Part shown: positions 11,472 to 21,521 of the stretch, piece after piece | How the letters are laid out: each line of letters starts with the position of its first letter | Position numbering within the stretch: the first letter of the stretch is position 1 | Assembly: GCF_003115845.1 (NCBI RefSeq) | Contig: NZ_KZ819036.1 | Span: 55,489 to 119,488, forward strand | Direction: 5' to 3' | Source of the DNA: Brenneria roseae subsp. roseae | GTDB lineage: Bacteria; Pseudomonadota; Gammaproteobacteria; Enterobacterales; Enterobacteriaceae | DNA length: 64,000 bases | Notes under the pieces: generated by a model | Databases searched by the model: none | Told to the model about the DNA's origin: nothing | What the model saw: only the letters and a program-made list of their open reading frames with translations | Program-made: the position numbers and the translations under genes

Positions 11472-12854
11472 TCATTCCCCTCGCAGCGCCATAGCGGGCG
11501 ACTGTCGATAGGCCAGCATGGCGGGAAGCGTGAGCACCGCCGCGGCAATCAGCAGCAGTATCAACACAAAGTGGATATCCTCCACTCCCAGCGTGACTGG
11601 CAGGACAAAACCACTCTTCTCACTCATGATCACGGCAATGGCCCGGGCGGCAACATAGCCGATTGCCACCCCCAGCAGCACGCCCGCGCTGACCAGTGAC
11701 ATCAGCCCACACCAAATCAGTGTAAAAATGCCATACCGCGGGGCGCCAAACGCCCGCAGCGCGCCGATTTGCTTCTGTCGCTGTCGGAGATGGACCACGG
11801 CTACCATCGCCACGGCGATGCCCACCAGCCCCTGCGTACCCAGAGTGATATACACCAGCAGTTCACGAATATCACCCAGAATTCCGTAGAGTTTCACCAG
11901 CACTTCGCCAGGGAAAACCGCCAGCGTCGTGTTGTTGCGATACAGTGAACGCAGTTGATAGGCGCCGGCGATACTTTTGGGTTTCACCACTATCGCAGGG
12001 ATACCCGCCTGATGCGCGTGATCGTGTTCATCCGCCTCTGCGTGTTCGTCATCATGCTGCGTTTCATCATGATGTTCATCCGTCACGCCTTCGCCATGCT
12101 GAGCGGCGTCAGCCGCATGGATCTGGTCTTCATCGTGATGAACCTCGCCTTCGTTATCATGAGCATGGTCTTCATCATGATCGTGCTCTTCGTCGTGATG
12201 AGAACCGTCTTCATCATCATCATGAACATGGCCGGGCGGCTGAATACCGTGCACTCGCCATACCGCATTGACCGGCACCAGAATCGCCTTATCCCAGGCG
12301 CTGCCGTCCGCTGGCAGCACACCGACTACCGTATACGTCACCGAGTCATGCGCATGTGCGCCTTCGGTTCCGACCTGCCCGTGAATCGGGCTGAAGGTAT
12401 CGCCCAGCGTCAGGCCGGTTTGCGCCCCCACCACGGCTTCAAATCCATCGTCAAATACCCGGCCAGCGACCAATTGACGCTTGCCGTCATCCGTTACCAG
12501 CGGCAGCGTCGTCCCCACGATCGGCATCCCCTGATAGAAATCGCCGAAGGCGACGGGCGCCGCCCAGGCAACCAACGGATTTTTCGTCAGGTCATCCAGT
12601 ATGCTGGCGGGAATCAGCGTCAGCGCTGACGGTTGCAAAAAAACCGACGACAGCACCAGTTGCGTTTCACTGCCCGGCGCGCCCACCACCAGATCAAAAC
12701 GATCGGCCGCTTTCGCGCTGCCCAAACGCAGTGCCCTCTCCTGCAAACTGACGGAAATGCTTAACGCCGTCGCTACGGCAATCAGCAATACCACAACCAG
12801 AACGCCTGGCCACAGGCGCCGCCAGTCCACCCAAATAAGACGCCATGGAATCAT
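11472..12854 (-). CDS. FtsX/MacB-type ABC permease with His/Asp-rich periplasmic loop
   Basis: Inner-membrane permease of the MacB/LolC type: a membrane segment at about 14-36, a large periplasmic domain, then three membrane segments at about 332-356, 375-405 and 426-448 forming the FtsX domain. Within the periplasmic domain, residues about 209-281 are a low-complexity insertion with roughly 19 His and many Asp/Glu. Such loops bind zinc, nickel or copper in other proteins. It overlaps the ATPase gene by one base and has an AGGAGG site. The permease type usually moves lipoproteins or peptides or performs mechanotransmission, not ion import, so the loop may sense or buffer metal. Substrate unknown. 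Confidence 0.75.
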   Translation of the reverse strand: MIPWRLIWVDWRRLWPGVLVVVLLIAVATALSISVSLQERALRLGSAKAADRFDLVVGAPGSETQLVLSSVFLQPSALTLIPASILDDLTKNPLVAWAAPVAFGDFYQGMPIVGTTLPLVTDDGKRQLVAGRVFDDGFEAVVGAQTGLTLGDTFSPIHGQVGTEGAHAHDSVTYTVVGVLPADGSAWDKAILVPVNAVWRVHGIQPPGHVHDDDEDGSHHDEEHDHDEDHAHDNEGEVHHDEDQIHAADAAQHGEGVTDEHHDETQHDDEHAEADEHDHAHQAGIPAIVVKPKSIAGAYQLRSLYRNNTTLAVFPGEVLVKLYGILGDIRELLVYITLGTQGLVGIAVAMVAVVHLRQRQKQIGALRAFGAPRYGIFTLIWCGLMSLVSAGVLLGVAIGYVAARAIAVIMSEKSGFVLPVTLGVEDIHFVLILLLIAAAVLTLPAMLAYRQSPAMALRGE

Positions 12855-13543
12855 TATTTTTCCTCCTGTGACGTGCTGTCCGCCACCAGGCGTCCTTTTT
12901 CCAGTTGAATACGGCGGGTCATCTGCGATGCCAGACGCGTATCGTGGGTAATCGCAATCAGCGTAGCGTGATGGGTGCGGGCCAGCTCGACCAACAAGTC
13001 GGCAATCTGCTCGCCGCTGTGCGCATCCAGGCTCGCCGTGGGTTCATCCGCAACAATGATTTCCGGCGCACTGAGCAACGCCCGGGCCACCGCCACCCGC
13101 TGCTTTTCGCCTCGTGACAGCACCTCAACCGGACGGTTTCCGGTATCCAGCCCGACCTGTGACAACAAATCGGCCGCCCGTTGCCGGAGTGAGGACGGTA
13201 AGCGCCAGTGATGAAACTGGGCTGGCAACAATACGTTATCCAATGCACTTAAGCCGGGGAAAAGATGAAAATCCTGCATCACCAGCCCAACGTGCCTGGC
13301 CCGCCAGCGATCGCGTTCCGCTTCATCAAGCTGACGAATATCCTGCTGCTGCCATTGCACCCGGCCTTCTCCACTGTTGTCCATCCCGGTAATTGCATTA
13401 ACCAATGTGGTTTTACCGGAGCCGGAAGGCCCCATCACCGCGACTCGCTCACCGGCAGCGACAGACAGCGCCGGAATATCCAGCACGGCATCCGGCGTAT
13501 CGGGGAACCTGACGCTCAGGCCCTGGATCAATAACTCCGCCAT
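12854..13543 (-). CDS. LolD/MacB-type ABC transporter ATP-binding protein
   Basis: The 229-residue nucleotide-binding subunit has Walker A GPSGSGKTT (about 38-46), Q-loop in VMQDFHLFPG, signature LSRGEKQR (about 140), Walker B IIVADEPTASLD and switch His in AITHD. All ATPase residues are intact. It pairs with the permease encoded immediately downstream (one-base overlap), and follows the small exported protein gene by eight bases. By family it energises an exporter-like or mechanotransmission complex. It is not the housekeeping lolD, since lolC/E partners are absent. Confidence 0.85.
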   Translation of the reverse strand: MAELLIQGLSVRFPDTPDAVLDIPALSVAAGERVAVMGPSGSGKTTLVNAITGMDNSGEGRVQWQQQDIRQLDEAERDRWRARHVGLVMQDFHLFPGLSALDNVLLPAQFHHWRLPSSLRQRAADLLSQVGLDTGNRPVEVLSRGEKQRVAVARALLSAPEIIVADEPTASLDAHSGEQIADLLVELARTHHATLIAITHDTRLASQMTRRIQLEKGRLVADSTSQEEK

Positions 13544-13551
13544 CGACTCTC

Positions 13552-14031
13552 CTACAGGGTATCGAACGTTGCTTCACGCAGACGTAACAAGCTGACAAAA
13601 CCGCTTTCCGGATCGGTCCATGAACCGTGTTCCAATACGCCTTCCACTTCAATCATGGTGTTGTTCTGTACGAAGGTTTGCCGCTTGGCCAAATAGACCA
13701 CCACAATATCTTCGGGCCAGTCGGCGTCGGAAGAACAGAAAGGACAGAGCGCCATCGGCATTTTGGTTAAAACAAAGAATTGAGATTCCGCTTTCAGCGG
13801 CGGCGCCATAAAACCGCGCATCGTCACCCGTTTGCCGGATAACGATTTAACGTCATCGGAAAACACCAGACCCAGCACGCCATAAGAAGCGTACAGCTTA
13901 TCGAAAGAAAGCTCAGGCGGCGCCGCCTTCACGGGAATGGCGCAGGTCAGCGACAGCAACATCAGCGCCGTCCGCAGCCAAAAGGATAAAAGCGGGGTTG
14001 CCCCCGCTCGGTCGTGTTTCACATTATTCAT
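13552..14031 (-). CDS. Small exported protein, DUF3299-like, in ABC operon
   Basis: The 159-residue product has a signal peptide (hydrophobic core at about 17-30, likely cleavage after VKA near 36). The mature part is a compact beta-rich domain with LSGKRVTMRGFMAPP, a CPFC motif and a C-terminal VEGVLEHGSW block. It resembles DUF3299-type periplasmic proteins found beside LolD/FtsX-like ABC genes; this assignment is from pattern memory and moderate. The CPFC pair could bind a metal or form a disulfide. It lies 9 bases after the phosphatase gene and 8 before the ATPase, so is surely co-transcribed. It may be the periplasmic partner of the transporter. There is no strong ribosome-binding site, suggesting coupling. 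Confidence 0.6.
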   Translation of the reverse strand: MNNVKHDRAGATPLLSFWLRTALMLLSLTCAIPVKAAPPELSFDKLYASYGVLGLVFSDDVKSLSGKRVTMRGFMAPPLKAESQFFVLTKMPMALCPFCSSDADWPEDIVVVYLAKRQTFVQNNTMIEVEGVLEHGSWTDPESGFVSLLRLREATFDTL

Positions 14032-14040
14032 ATTGAGGAA

Positions 14041-15786
14041 TTACTTCTTATCCTGCGGTTTTATCGCCAGAGCATCCACAATGACCCGGAACAACTCAGA
14101 GTTCTCCATATAACCCCGAATCCGTTCGGCGCCCGGCCCGCTGGCCTGAATCACCATATCGTCTACCGCATGCACGCCGGTATCGGTCGCACGTGGCAGA
14201 ATACCTTCGCGGAACACCGCGCCCGGTACTTTTTCATAGGCTTTGTTCGCAACATATTCATCCTTCTCGTTCTTGATTGCCGGCACAAAGGTGCCATCCA
14301 GTTTCGGACGGAAGGTTTCGTAATAGTCAGGGAAGTTGTTGAAGAAGACCGCCAGACGCTTGGAAACATTCACATCGTCCGGGTAACCATCTTTGTTGGC
14401 GTCTTTGTAGTTCGGGTAGCCAGCGTCTTCATACACGCCGACTTTCTCACGCATGTCGGTACCGGGCTTTTCATCATCGACCGTGCCGATAATGGAGATA
14501 CCGTGCGTATGGTCGCCCGTCACGATGATCAGCGTGTCCGGGTTTTGCTCGGCAAACTTCCGCGCCAGCGCTACCGACTGATCCAGCATGATGGTGTTAT
14601 AGAACGCGCGTTCCCAATCCAGCGGATGCGATGCTTTGTCGATCAGCGCGGATTCCACCATCAGAAAGAAACCGTCTTTGTTTTTGGACAGCACATCCAG
14701 CGCCGCCTGCGTCATCTCGGTCAGATCCGGCTGATTGGGGAAGTTTTTGGCAACATCATTTTTCAGGAACCGGCGGTCCAGCACACCATCCATGTTGCCG
14801 GTGTGAAACAGCCCCAGCAGTTTGGTGGCCTGCGCCGCATTTTGTTTCAGGGTTGCGGCATCCGTTGCCAGCGCATAACCCGCCTGCTGGAATTTTTCGA
14901 CGTAGTTGTTTTCATCTTTACGTTTAGAACCCGGCGTACTCTTGGGCAGGAAATAGGCCGAACCGCCACCCAGAATCACACTGGGCTGCACGTTATAAAA
15001 CATCTCGACGATCTCGGCTTTGTCTGCGCGACGTCGGGTGTGGGATACCACCGCAGCAGGGGTCGCATCTTCGATTTCGGCGTCACTGACCACACCGACA
15101 GACATGTTCGTTGAGCGGGTAAGTAACTCCCCCAGCGTTTCCTGTTTCGGGTGCTCCAGCGAGTTTTTACTGCGGCTGACGTAAACGCCCAGCGCATTCA
15201 CACCGGATTTATGACCCGTCATGTAGGCGCTCATGGTGTTGGCGCTGTCGGCGGCAATCGAGTCCGTACTGGAAGTACCGGCGAACGCCATATATTGCAG
15301 ATCGTCAATCGCCAAACGACCGTCGGCTTTCCCTTCCGTCACGCCTTTGGACAGGATTCTCGCCCCGGTGCGGTGGGCAACGGACAGGCCGTCACCGATG
15401 AACAGAATTACATTTTTGGCTTTACGCGCTTCCGGCGTTTGATAAACGTCCCATGTCACCTGTGTCTTCTTGCCTTTGGCTTCAGCCTCTACCACATATT
15501 CTCCGGCATCAGGCAAATGCACATCGCGCAGCCAAACCGTCGAAGCACTGGCACCGTCTTCGCGATCAACAAAGGTGGCCGGTTTTCCCAACACCTGCTG
15601 ATAATCCTTACCATTAATCAGGATGCGGATATCTTCTGGTTTGAGAACTTCATCAAACTCAACTTTAAAATCGAATTTACCGCCGGCCAACATGGTTGCG
15701 CGGTCGATAGGATAAATGGCCTGTGCCTGCGCTATCCCCGGCAGGGCGGTAGCAAACAGCAAAGGCAGTAACCAGCGAGCTTTCAT
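14041..15786 (-). CDS. Periplasmic alkaline phosphatase
   Basis: Metal-dependent phosphomonoesterase. The 581-residue protein has a signal peptide (cleavage after AQA at about 22), an N-terminal beta-sandwich-like extra domain (about 25-115), then the alkaline phosphatase fold beginning at FIGDG (first metal Asp). The nucleophile Ser is in ADSANT, the later metal ligands are in ALIDKASH, TGDHTHG and TGVHA. This is longer than E. coli PhoA and closer to the larger alkaline phosphatases with added domains. It is first gene of an operon with a small exported protein and a His-rich ABC transporter, hinting at a link between phosphate release and metal supply. No Pho box was identified. Confidence 0.85.
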   Translation of the reverse strand: MKARWLLPLLFATALPGIAQAQAIYPIDRATMLAGGKFDFKVEFDEVLKPEDIRILINGKDYQQVLGKPATFVDREDGASASTVWLRDVHLPDAGEYVVEAEAKGKKTQVTWDVYQTPEARKAKNVILFIGDGLSVAHRTGARILSKGVTEGKADGRLAIDDLQYMAFAGTSSTDSIAADSANTMSAYMTGHKSGVNALGVYVSRSKNSLEHPKQETLGELLTRSTNMSVGVVSDAEIEDATPAAVVSHTRRRADKAEIVEMFYNVQPSVILGGGSAYFLPKSTPGSKRKDENNYVEKFQQAGYALATDAATLKQNAAQATKLLGLFHTGNMDGVLDRRFLKNDVAKNFPNQPDLTEMTQAALDVLSKNKDGFFLMVESALIDKASHPLDWERAFYNTIMLDQSVALARKFAEQNPDTLIIVTGDHTHGISIIGTVDDEKPGTDMREKVGVYEDAGYPNYKDANKDGYPDDVNVSKRLAVFFNNFPDYYETFRPKLDGTFVPAIKNEKDEYVANKAYEKVPGAVFREGILPRATDTGVHAVDDMVIQASGPGAERIRGYMENSELFRVIVDALAIKPQDKK

Positions 15787-15888
15787 CGTGATGTCCTTGA
15801 TTGCGAGATTAGCAGGACATAACGTAGTTACCTTTTCTTACAGTTTGATGAATTTCAGCATAATTCTTCTGGCCGGTCTCCCGTCCGA

Positions 15889-18800
15889 CTAACGCGCCTT
15901 CTCTTTCAATGGGAAACGCCGGCGAACAACCACGAAGAACAGCGGAACAAAAAAGATCGCGAGGATCGTTGCCGACGCCATTCCGCCGATCACGCCGGTC
16001 CCTACCGCATGTTGACTGGCCGATCCGGCGCCGCCGCTGGTTGCCATCGGCAGTACGCCAAAAATAAACGCCAGCGATGTCATCAGTATCGGCCGCAACC
16101 GTTGACGGGAGGCCTCCAGCGTTGCTTCGATCAGATCCTTCCCTTGTTGATTCATCTCATTGGCGAATTCCACAATCAGAATGGCGTTCTTTGCCGAAAG
16201 CCCGACCACCGTCAATAATCCCACCTGAAAATACACGTCGTTCTCCAGCCCACGCGCCCAGGTGGCGACCAGCGCGCCCAGAACGCCAAGCGGCACGACC
16301 AGCATCACCGAAAAAGGCACGGTCCAACTCTCATACAGCGCCGCCAGACACAGGAACACCACCAGCAGCGAAATGGCATACAGCGCCGGCGCCTGCGCGC
16401 CGGTCAACCGCTCCTGAAAGGACATGCCCGTCCATTGCAGACCAATGCCCTGCGGCAGTTCAGCCACCAGCGACTCCATGATATTCATGGCGGTACCGGT
16501 GCTGACGCCCGGCGAGGCTTCTCCGACAATCTCCAGCGATGAGTAGCCGTTGTAGCGTTCGAGACGTGGGGAGCCGATCTCCCAGTCCGTGTGCGCAAAC
16601 GCGGAGAAAGGCACCATCCCGCCATCGTTGTTGCGAACGTACCACCGGCTGATATCATCCGGTAACATGCGGTACTTCGCCGCGGCCTGAACATAAACCT
16701 TCTTCACCCGTCCACGGTCAAGAAAATCATTAACATAGGTAGAACCCCAGCCGGTTTTCAGCGTATTGTTGATATCGTCAATCGAGACGCCCAACGCTTG
16801 CGCCTTGCGCTGATCGATATGAATTCGCAACTGTGCGCTGTCGTCCAGACCGTTATGGCGTACGCGAGTCAGTTCGGGATTATTCCCCGCCATCGTCAAC
16901 AACTGATTTCGTATCTGCATAAACTGTTCATGTCCCAGCCCGGCGTGATCCTGAAGTTGCATGGAGAACCCCGCCGCGTTGCCCAATCCGTTGATGGACG
17001 GTGGGCTACTGGCAAATACACGCGCTTCGTTGATGTCACGGAACGCCTTGGTGGCGCGTTCAATAATGGCAAAGGAACTGCTCTGCGAACCAGAACGCTC
17101 CGACCAATCCTTGAGCCGTACAAACAGTCGGGCCACATTCTGCCCGTTACCGCCCGGCCCGGAGCCGATAGTGGAAAAGACCGATATCACGTTGTCTTTT
17201 TCTTGCGTGAGGTAATACTGCTCGATCTTATTAACCACTTGCAAAGTCTGCTGCTGAGTCGCGCCGGGCGGCAGTTGTACCTGGGTGCTGAAAATACCCC
17301 GATCTTCCTGTGGCAGAAAAGAGGTCGGCAGCCTGAGAAACAGGAAAGCCATGATGCCGATAATGCCCAGATAAAGCAGCAGCCAGCGCCCGCCGTTAGT
17401 CAGCATTTTCCCCACGCCCCGTTCATAGCGCAGCGAATTATGGGTAAAGTTACGGTTAAACCAGCCAAAAAACCCCTTGCGTCCGTGCTGCTGGCCTTTG
17501 GCAAGCGGCTTGAGCAGAGTGGCACACAGCGCAGGCGTCAGGATCATCGCCACCAGGACCGACAGGATCATCGAGGTAACGATGGTGATGGAGAACTGAC
17601 GGTAGATCGCCCCGGTGGTGCCGCCGAAAAACGCCATCGGGACAAACACCGCCGACAGCACCAGCGCAATCCCCACCAACGCGCCCTGTACCTGCCCCAT
17701 CGATTTACGCGTCGCCTCTCTCGGCGAGAGCCCTTCCTCGCTCATCACCCGCTCGACGTTCTCTACCACCACGATGGCATCATCCACCAGCAAACCGATA
17801 GCCAGCACCATCGCAAACATGGTCAGGGTATTCAGACTGAATCCGCAGGCGTAAAGGACCGCAAACGTACCGAGCAACACCACCGGCACGGCGATAGTCG
17901 GGATTAAGGTCGCGCGAAAATTCTGCAAGAACAGATACATCACCAGAAAAACCAGCAGAATCGCTTCAAACAGCGTTTTTACCACATCGGTAATAGAGGC
18001 TTTGACAAAAGGCGAGGTTTCAAAGGCGATTTTGGCTTCCAGTCCGTGTGGAAAATACGCCGACAGTTCTTCAATACGTTCCCTGACTCGCTTATCCGTC
18101 TCCAGTTCATTGGCGCCTGAGGCAAGCTTTACCCCAAGCCCGGACGCGGCCTGACCGTTATAGCGGCTGAGAAAATCATAGCGCTCGGCCCCCAGTTCCA
18201 CCTCCGCGACATCCCCCAGCGTCACGGCGGAACCATCCTTATTCACGCGCAGGGTAATATCGCGAAACTGCTGCGGCGTCTGCAATAGCGACTGGGCGTT
18301 GATGGCGGCATTGAGCGCCTGATTATCTACTGACGGCACGCCGCCTACCTGCCCCACCGAAACCTGGCTGTTCTGTGACTCGATGGTATTCACCACATCG
18401 TCAGTGGTCAGCGCGTAATCCACCAGTTTGAGCGGGTCAAGCCAGATGCGCATCGCATACTGCGACCCGTAGGCGTCCACTTCCCCCACGCCGCTGATAC
18501 GGCTGATGGGTTCCTGAATATTGGTTGCAACATAATCGGAGATATCCTGCTTATCCATGCTGCCGTCGGTAGACACAAACGCGATCATCAGAATGTTGGT
18601 ATCGCCGGTTTTACTGACGGTCACCCCTTGCTGCTGTACATCCTGCGGAAGTTTACGAATGGCCGACTGAAGCTGGTTTTGCACCTGCTGACGAGCTTCA
18701 TCGGGATCGGTGCCGGCTTCAAACGTCAGCGTGACTCTGGCTTGCCCGGTACTGCTGCTATCGGAGGCCATGTACATCAGGTTATCCAGACCGGTCATAC

Positions 18801-19002
18801 TCTGCTCGATAACCTGCGTGACGGTATTTTCCAGGGTCTGCGCCGACGCCCCCGGATAGTTGGTGGTGATGCGCACGTTGGGCGGCGCGAGATCGGGATA
18901 CTGTTCAAGAGGGAGCGATTTAATCGCCAGCATACCGCACAGGCTGAGAAGAATAGCCAACACCCACGCAAAAATCGGGCGATCGATGAAAAAACTCGCC
19001 AT
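15889..19002 (-). CDS. acrD: RND multidrug efflux transporter AcrD
   Basis: Inner-membrane proton-driven pump of the HAE1 family; with AcrA and TolC, AcrD exports aminoglycosides and other polar drugs in E. coli. The 1037-residue protein (same length as E. coli AcrD) starts [13 protein letters not shown] at 19002 behind a GAGGAG site; upstream in-frame sequence is not family-like. Twelve membrane segments, [16 protein letters not shown] with the proton-relay Asp pair, and the loop blocks SFLPQEDRG and [11 protein letters not shown] match AcrD closely. There is no adaptor gene beside it, as in E. coli where acrD stands alone. BaeR-type control is known for the family but no site was identified here. 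Confidence 0.93.
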   Translation of the reverse strand: MASFFIDRPIFAWVLAILLSLCGMLAIKSLPLEQYPDLAPPNVRITTNYPGASAQTLENTVTQVIEQSMTGLDNLMYMASDSSSTGQARVTLTFEAGTDPDEARQQVQNQLQSAIRKLPQDVQQQGVTVSKTGDTNILMIAFVSTDGSMDKQDISDYVATNIQEPISRISGVGEVDAYGSQYAMRIWLDPLKLVDYALTTDDVVNTIESQNSQVSVGQVGGVPSVDNQALNAAINAQSLLQTPQQFRDITLRVNKDGSAVTLGDVAEVELGAERYDFLSRYNGQAASGLGVKLASGANELETDKRVRERIEELSAYFPHGLEAKIAFETSPFVKASITDVVKTLFEAILLVFLVMYLFLQNFRATLIPTIAVPVVLLGTFAVLYACGFSLNTLTMFAMVLAIGLLVDDAIVVVENVERVMSEEGLSPREATRKSMGQVQGALVGIALVLSAVFVPMAFFGGTTGAIYRQFSITIVTSMILSVLVAMILTPALCATLLKPLAKGQQHGRKGFFGWFNRNFTHNSLRYERGVGKMLTNGGRWLLLYLGIIGIMAFLFLRLPTSFLPQEDRGIFSTQVQLPPGATQQQTLQVVNKIEQYYLTQEKDNVISVFSTIGSGPGGNGQNVARLFVRLKDWSERSGSQSSSFAIIERATKAFRDINEARVFASSPPSINGLGNAAGFSMQLQDHAGLGHEQFMQIRNQLLTMAGNNPELTRVRHNGLDDSAQLRIHIDQRKAQALGVSIDDINNTLKTGWGSTYVNDFLDRGRVKKVYVQAAAKYRMLPDDISRWYVRNNDGGMVPFSAFAHTDWEIGSPRLERYNGYSSLEIVGEASPGVSTGTAMNIMESLVAELPQGIGLQWTGMSFQERLTGAQAPALYAISLLVVFLCLAALYESWTVPFSVMLVVPLGVLGALVATWARGLENDVYFQVGLLTVVGLSAKNAILIVEFANEMNQQGKDLIEATLEASRQRLRPILMTSLAFIFGVLPMATSGGAGSASQHAVGTGVIGGMASATILAIFFVPLFFVVVRRRFPLKEKAR

Positions 19003-19169
19003 TTCTTTCAGACTCCTCAGCCATATTCCGAAGGGGTAAATCCATGCACAGCCCGCGATAAGAGAATATAGGAAGGGAACCCCCTTGCCTACAGGGCGAC
19101 AGATTACCTTACCTGTCGGGACCGTAGAAATCGTGGAGAAATTGAGGAGAAAATGTAAATTATCGTCTT

Positions 19170-19441
19170 TATGTCCTAAATAATTCGAGTGACAGGAAGG
19201 TGGCAAGTGCAGGACAAATTCGTCGGGAACGAATTTGAGCAGCCAACAGCTGGCCTTCGGTGAGAGACAGGATGTCCCTCCTCAATCCCGATGAGCTTAT
19301 TCAATTAAGTGATTCTGGTGACAAATCTGCCGGAGCAGATTTGAACGCTGCTCGCAGCGGTCCCTTTGGGGCGAGGCCACGGATGGGCCGGGTAATGGGT
19401 GCAACCAACACACGTGCAACTTAACGTATGGCGGGCATATG
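19170..19441. repeat. Dispersed enterobacterial palindromic repeat element with internal hairpins
   Basis: The 505-base gap upstream of acrD holds a composite repeat. It begins with CCTAAATAATTCGAG and ends with a form of GCAACTTAACGTATGGCGGG, the two ends of a dispersed repeat common in Pectobacteriaceae, Serratia and Photorhabdus. Two perfect 9-bp hairpins lie inside: CAAATTCGT/ACGAATTTG (19215-19237) and CAAATCTGC/GCAGATTTG (19322-19343). No gene is present. It sits exactly at the junction between acrD and the AT-rich island. Confidence 0.65.
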
Positions 19442-19507
19442 CGTCAGGGATGCCGTTCCACTTCAGTAACCGCAACTCATCTACACGCAGTCCAAACCTG
19501 AGCGGCG

Positions 19508-21466
19508 TTAAATAAAGCGCTTAAATATACTTTGAACATCCTGATAATTATCAGCAGCAAGTAAACTCTCTACAATTGATAAGTCCTTTGTGATACAAGC
19601 CAACTCTTCAAAAATCGATTGAAAAGATGTTTTATTCCTAATATCAATAGATAACATTAAAATTATTTGTACCTTATCGTTTCCCCACTCAATGGGTTTT
19701 TTCAGCGTGATCAATCCAATACCTTGCTTTAAAACATTTCCTTCAAAAGCATGCGGAATCGCAAAGGTATTACCAATTGATGTCGGCGCTAATTTTTCAC
19801 GTTCAAAGACTGAATTTATATATGTATCTTTAACATAACCATGATCAATCATTTGACGACCGAGTAAATTAATGACTTCATCTTTTGAGCGACAATCACT
19901 TTTTAGAATAGTGATCCCCTCAGCAAGCTGACTAAATAAAGAATGATAATATTCTTTATCTTTCATCAAAGATTTAACTTTATCCGGATGTAACTTATTT
20001 TCAATCAATATAATATCTTTACTACTCAACATTGGCGAAACATGCAAGACATCAATATTATCCAAAGTAAGTGGCACTGTTGATATAACAAAGTTTTGTT
20101 GTGAACGCTCTAATTCACTATCAATACGAGATATTGGAATTATTTTATTAACAATGATATTAGGGAAAATACTCTTCAATTTCGCCTGGAAAAATTGGGA
20201 TGTTCCTGTCCCTGAACCACAGACCACTGTCACCGAGGGTCTTTCCACCGCACGCAATGCCTTCTTTCGTTCCAAACTGGCACCAAAATATAATGCTATA
20301 TCACAGATTTCATCTTCGCCCAGATTTATCTTATACTCCAGATAAAGTAACTTGGCTATATACGTTGCCACTTCAAATTCATAAACCAGATCTTCTTTAA
20401 TAACATTCTTTAAAGGATTCTCTAAATGAACCTGATTCTGGATACGATGAAACATCGCCTTGAGGTGGACAAATAAAGCCCGAATAAAAGTATCATCGTC
20501 ACTAATATTTTCAAGATACGTTTCACCCGCTTTTATAACGATGGCTTCCCATACTTCAAAGGATAAATCAGATTTACCGGAGTCATCCATAAGATTAACT
20601 TTGGAATCACCTAATAATTTAGCCCCGGTAATATTAAGCAGGATATAAGATTTATCACCATCAAGCAGTTCTACACCAAAATACTCATTTAGTCTTTTAG
20701 ATAAAAACTCACAGATCTTCCATTCATCCCGATTTTTATCTCTTTTAAGCTCCTCTTGAGAAACCGGGCAAATAGCGCCTTTACGTAGTCTTCTGACTAT
20801 AATTGATAAATGAATCATCAAATCAGTATAAGATGCATCTGAAAGGATGAAGTTAAAATTCTCCTCAACCTCTTGTAAAATAGTGTTAATAACTGATAAA
20901 TCAATGTTAGCAAAGAATGGTTGTAACTTACTTAAAACCTGGTTTCCCTGGTGGGATAAAATTTTTCTCATTATATTAGCACGAGTAATTCTTAATTGAC
21001 TTTCATTACCAAACAATCTAATTCCATATTTTGCTTTTTTTTCTAATCGCAAAGACTGCTGTTTAAAAAATGGTGAGAGTTTATTTATATCATTAACAAT
21101 CGTACTTTTACTCACAAATATAGCTTCAGATATTTTCTCCATAGAGATAAATCCTTCAGCATCTAATAACTGAATAGCAACGTAATATTTTCTAATATCC
21201 GGAGAAATAGATGCTTTGATGTCGTCATTAATCAACAGGTCATCCAGATATTTTCTTCCCTCTTCATTATATGATAACCATATTCCCTTCCCTGTCTTAC
21301 TTTCAATCATGCAGTTACCGCTTTGTAATTCTAGTTTTAAGTTTTTAACATCGTCTTTAATTGTTCTTGAACTAACATGAAGAGAGTTAGCTAACTCAGT
21401 CGTAGTCATGGCATTTTGGCTACCATATAATATAGTTAGAATTTTTCTTTCACGAGGCAGTAACAT
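19508..21466 (-). CDS. PRD-containing transcriptional activator (LicR/MtlR type) with EIIB and EIIA domains
   Basis: The 652-residue regulator has an N-terminal HTH pair (about 5-60 and 95-150; STIVNDIN), two PTS regulation domains with candidate phospho-His219 (MIHLSI) and His334 (FVHLKAM), an EIIB-Gat-like domain with Cys416 (VVCGSGTGTS), and an EIIA domain with His572 (IPHAFEG). This is the domain order of LicR/MtlR-type activators, whose DNA binding is switched by PTS phosphorylation. It lacks an AAA+ domain, so sigma-54 is not expected. It lies downstream of, and in the same orientation as, the PTS-aldolase operon (25478-22654), so it very likely controls that system and perhaps the divergent CoA genes. 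Confidence 0.85.
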   Translation of the reverse strand: MLLPRERKILTILYGSQNAMTTTELANSLHVSSRTIKDDVKNLKLELQSGNCMIESKTGKGIWLSYNEEGRKYLDDLLINDDIKASISPDIRKYYVAIQLLDAEGFISMEKISEAIFVSKSTIVNDINKLSPFFKQQSLRLEKKAKYGIRLFGNESQLRITRANIMRKILSHQGNQVLSKLQPFFANIDLSVINTILQEVEENFNFILSDASYTDLMIHLSIIVRRLRKGAICPVSQEELKRDKNRDEWKICEFLSKRLNEYFGVELLDGDKSYILLNITGAKLLGDSKVNLMDDSGKSDLSFEVWEAIVIKAGETYLENISDDDTFIRALFVHLKAMFHRIQNQVHLENPLKNVIKEDLVYEFEVATYIAKLLYLEYKINLGEDEICDIALYFGASLERKKALRAVERPSVTVVCGSGTGTSQFFQAKLKSIFPNIIVNKIIPISRIDSELERSQQNFVISTVPLTLDNIDVLHVSPMLSSKDIILIENKLHPDKVKSLMKDKEYYHSLFSQLAEGITILKSDCRSKDEVINLLGRQMIDHGYVKDTYINSVFEREKLAPTSIGNTFAIPHAFEGNVLKQGIGLITLKKPIEWGNDKVQIILMLSIDIRNKTSFQSIFEELACITKDLSIVESLLAADNYQDVQSIFKRFI

Positions 21467-21521
21467 TTCTCTCTCCTAATATTGTACCAAACATATAACT
21501 ATCTTTTTATAAAGATACTCT

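Noticed and set aside
11955..12629. A 224-codon plus-strand frame rich in Met, Ile and Phe opposite the ABC permease
   Set aside because: It is the antisense reading of the His/Asp codon-rich loop; the permease frame has family motifs and operon context.
11472..14031. Assignment to the Vibrio zrg zinc uptake system
   Set aside because: ATPase, permease and small protein are comparable, but the His-rich ZrgA receptor is missing; here the His-rich part lies in the permease. Name not applied.
19508..21466. Sigma-54-dependent LevR-type regulator
   Set aside because: PRD domains are present but no AAA+ domain with Walker motifs, and no -24/-12 promoter before the PTS operon was seen.
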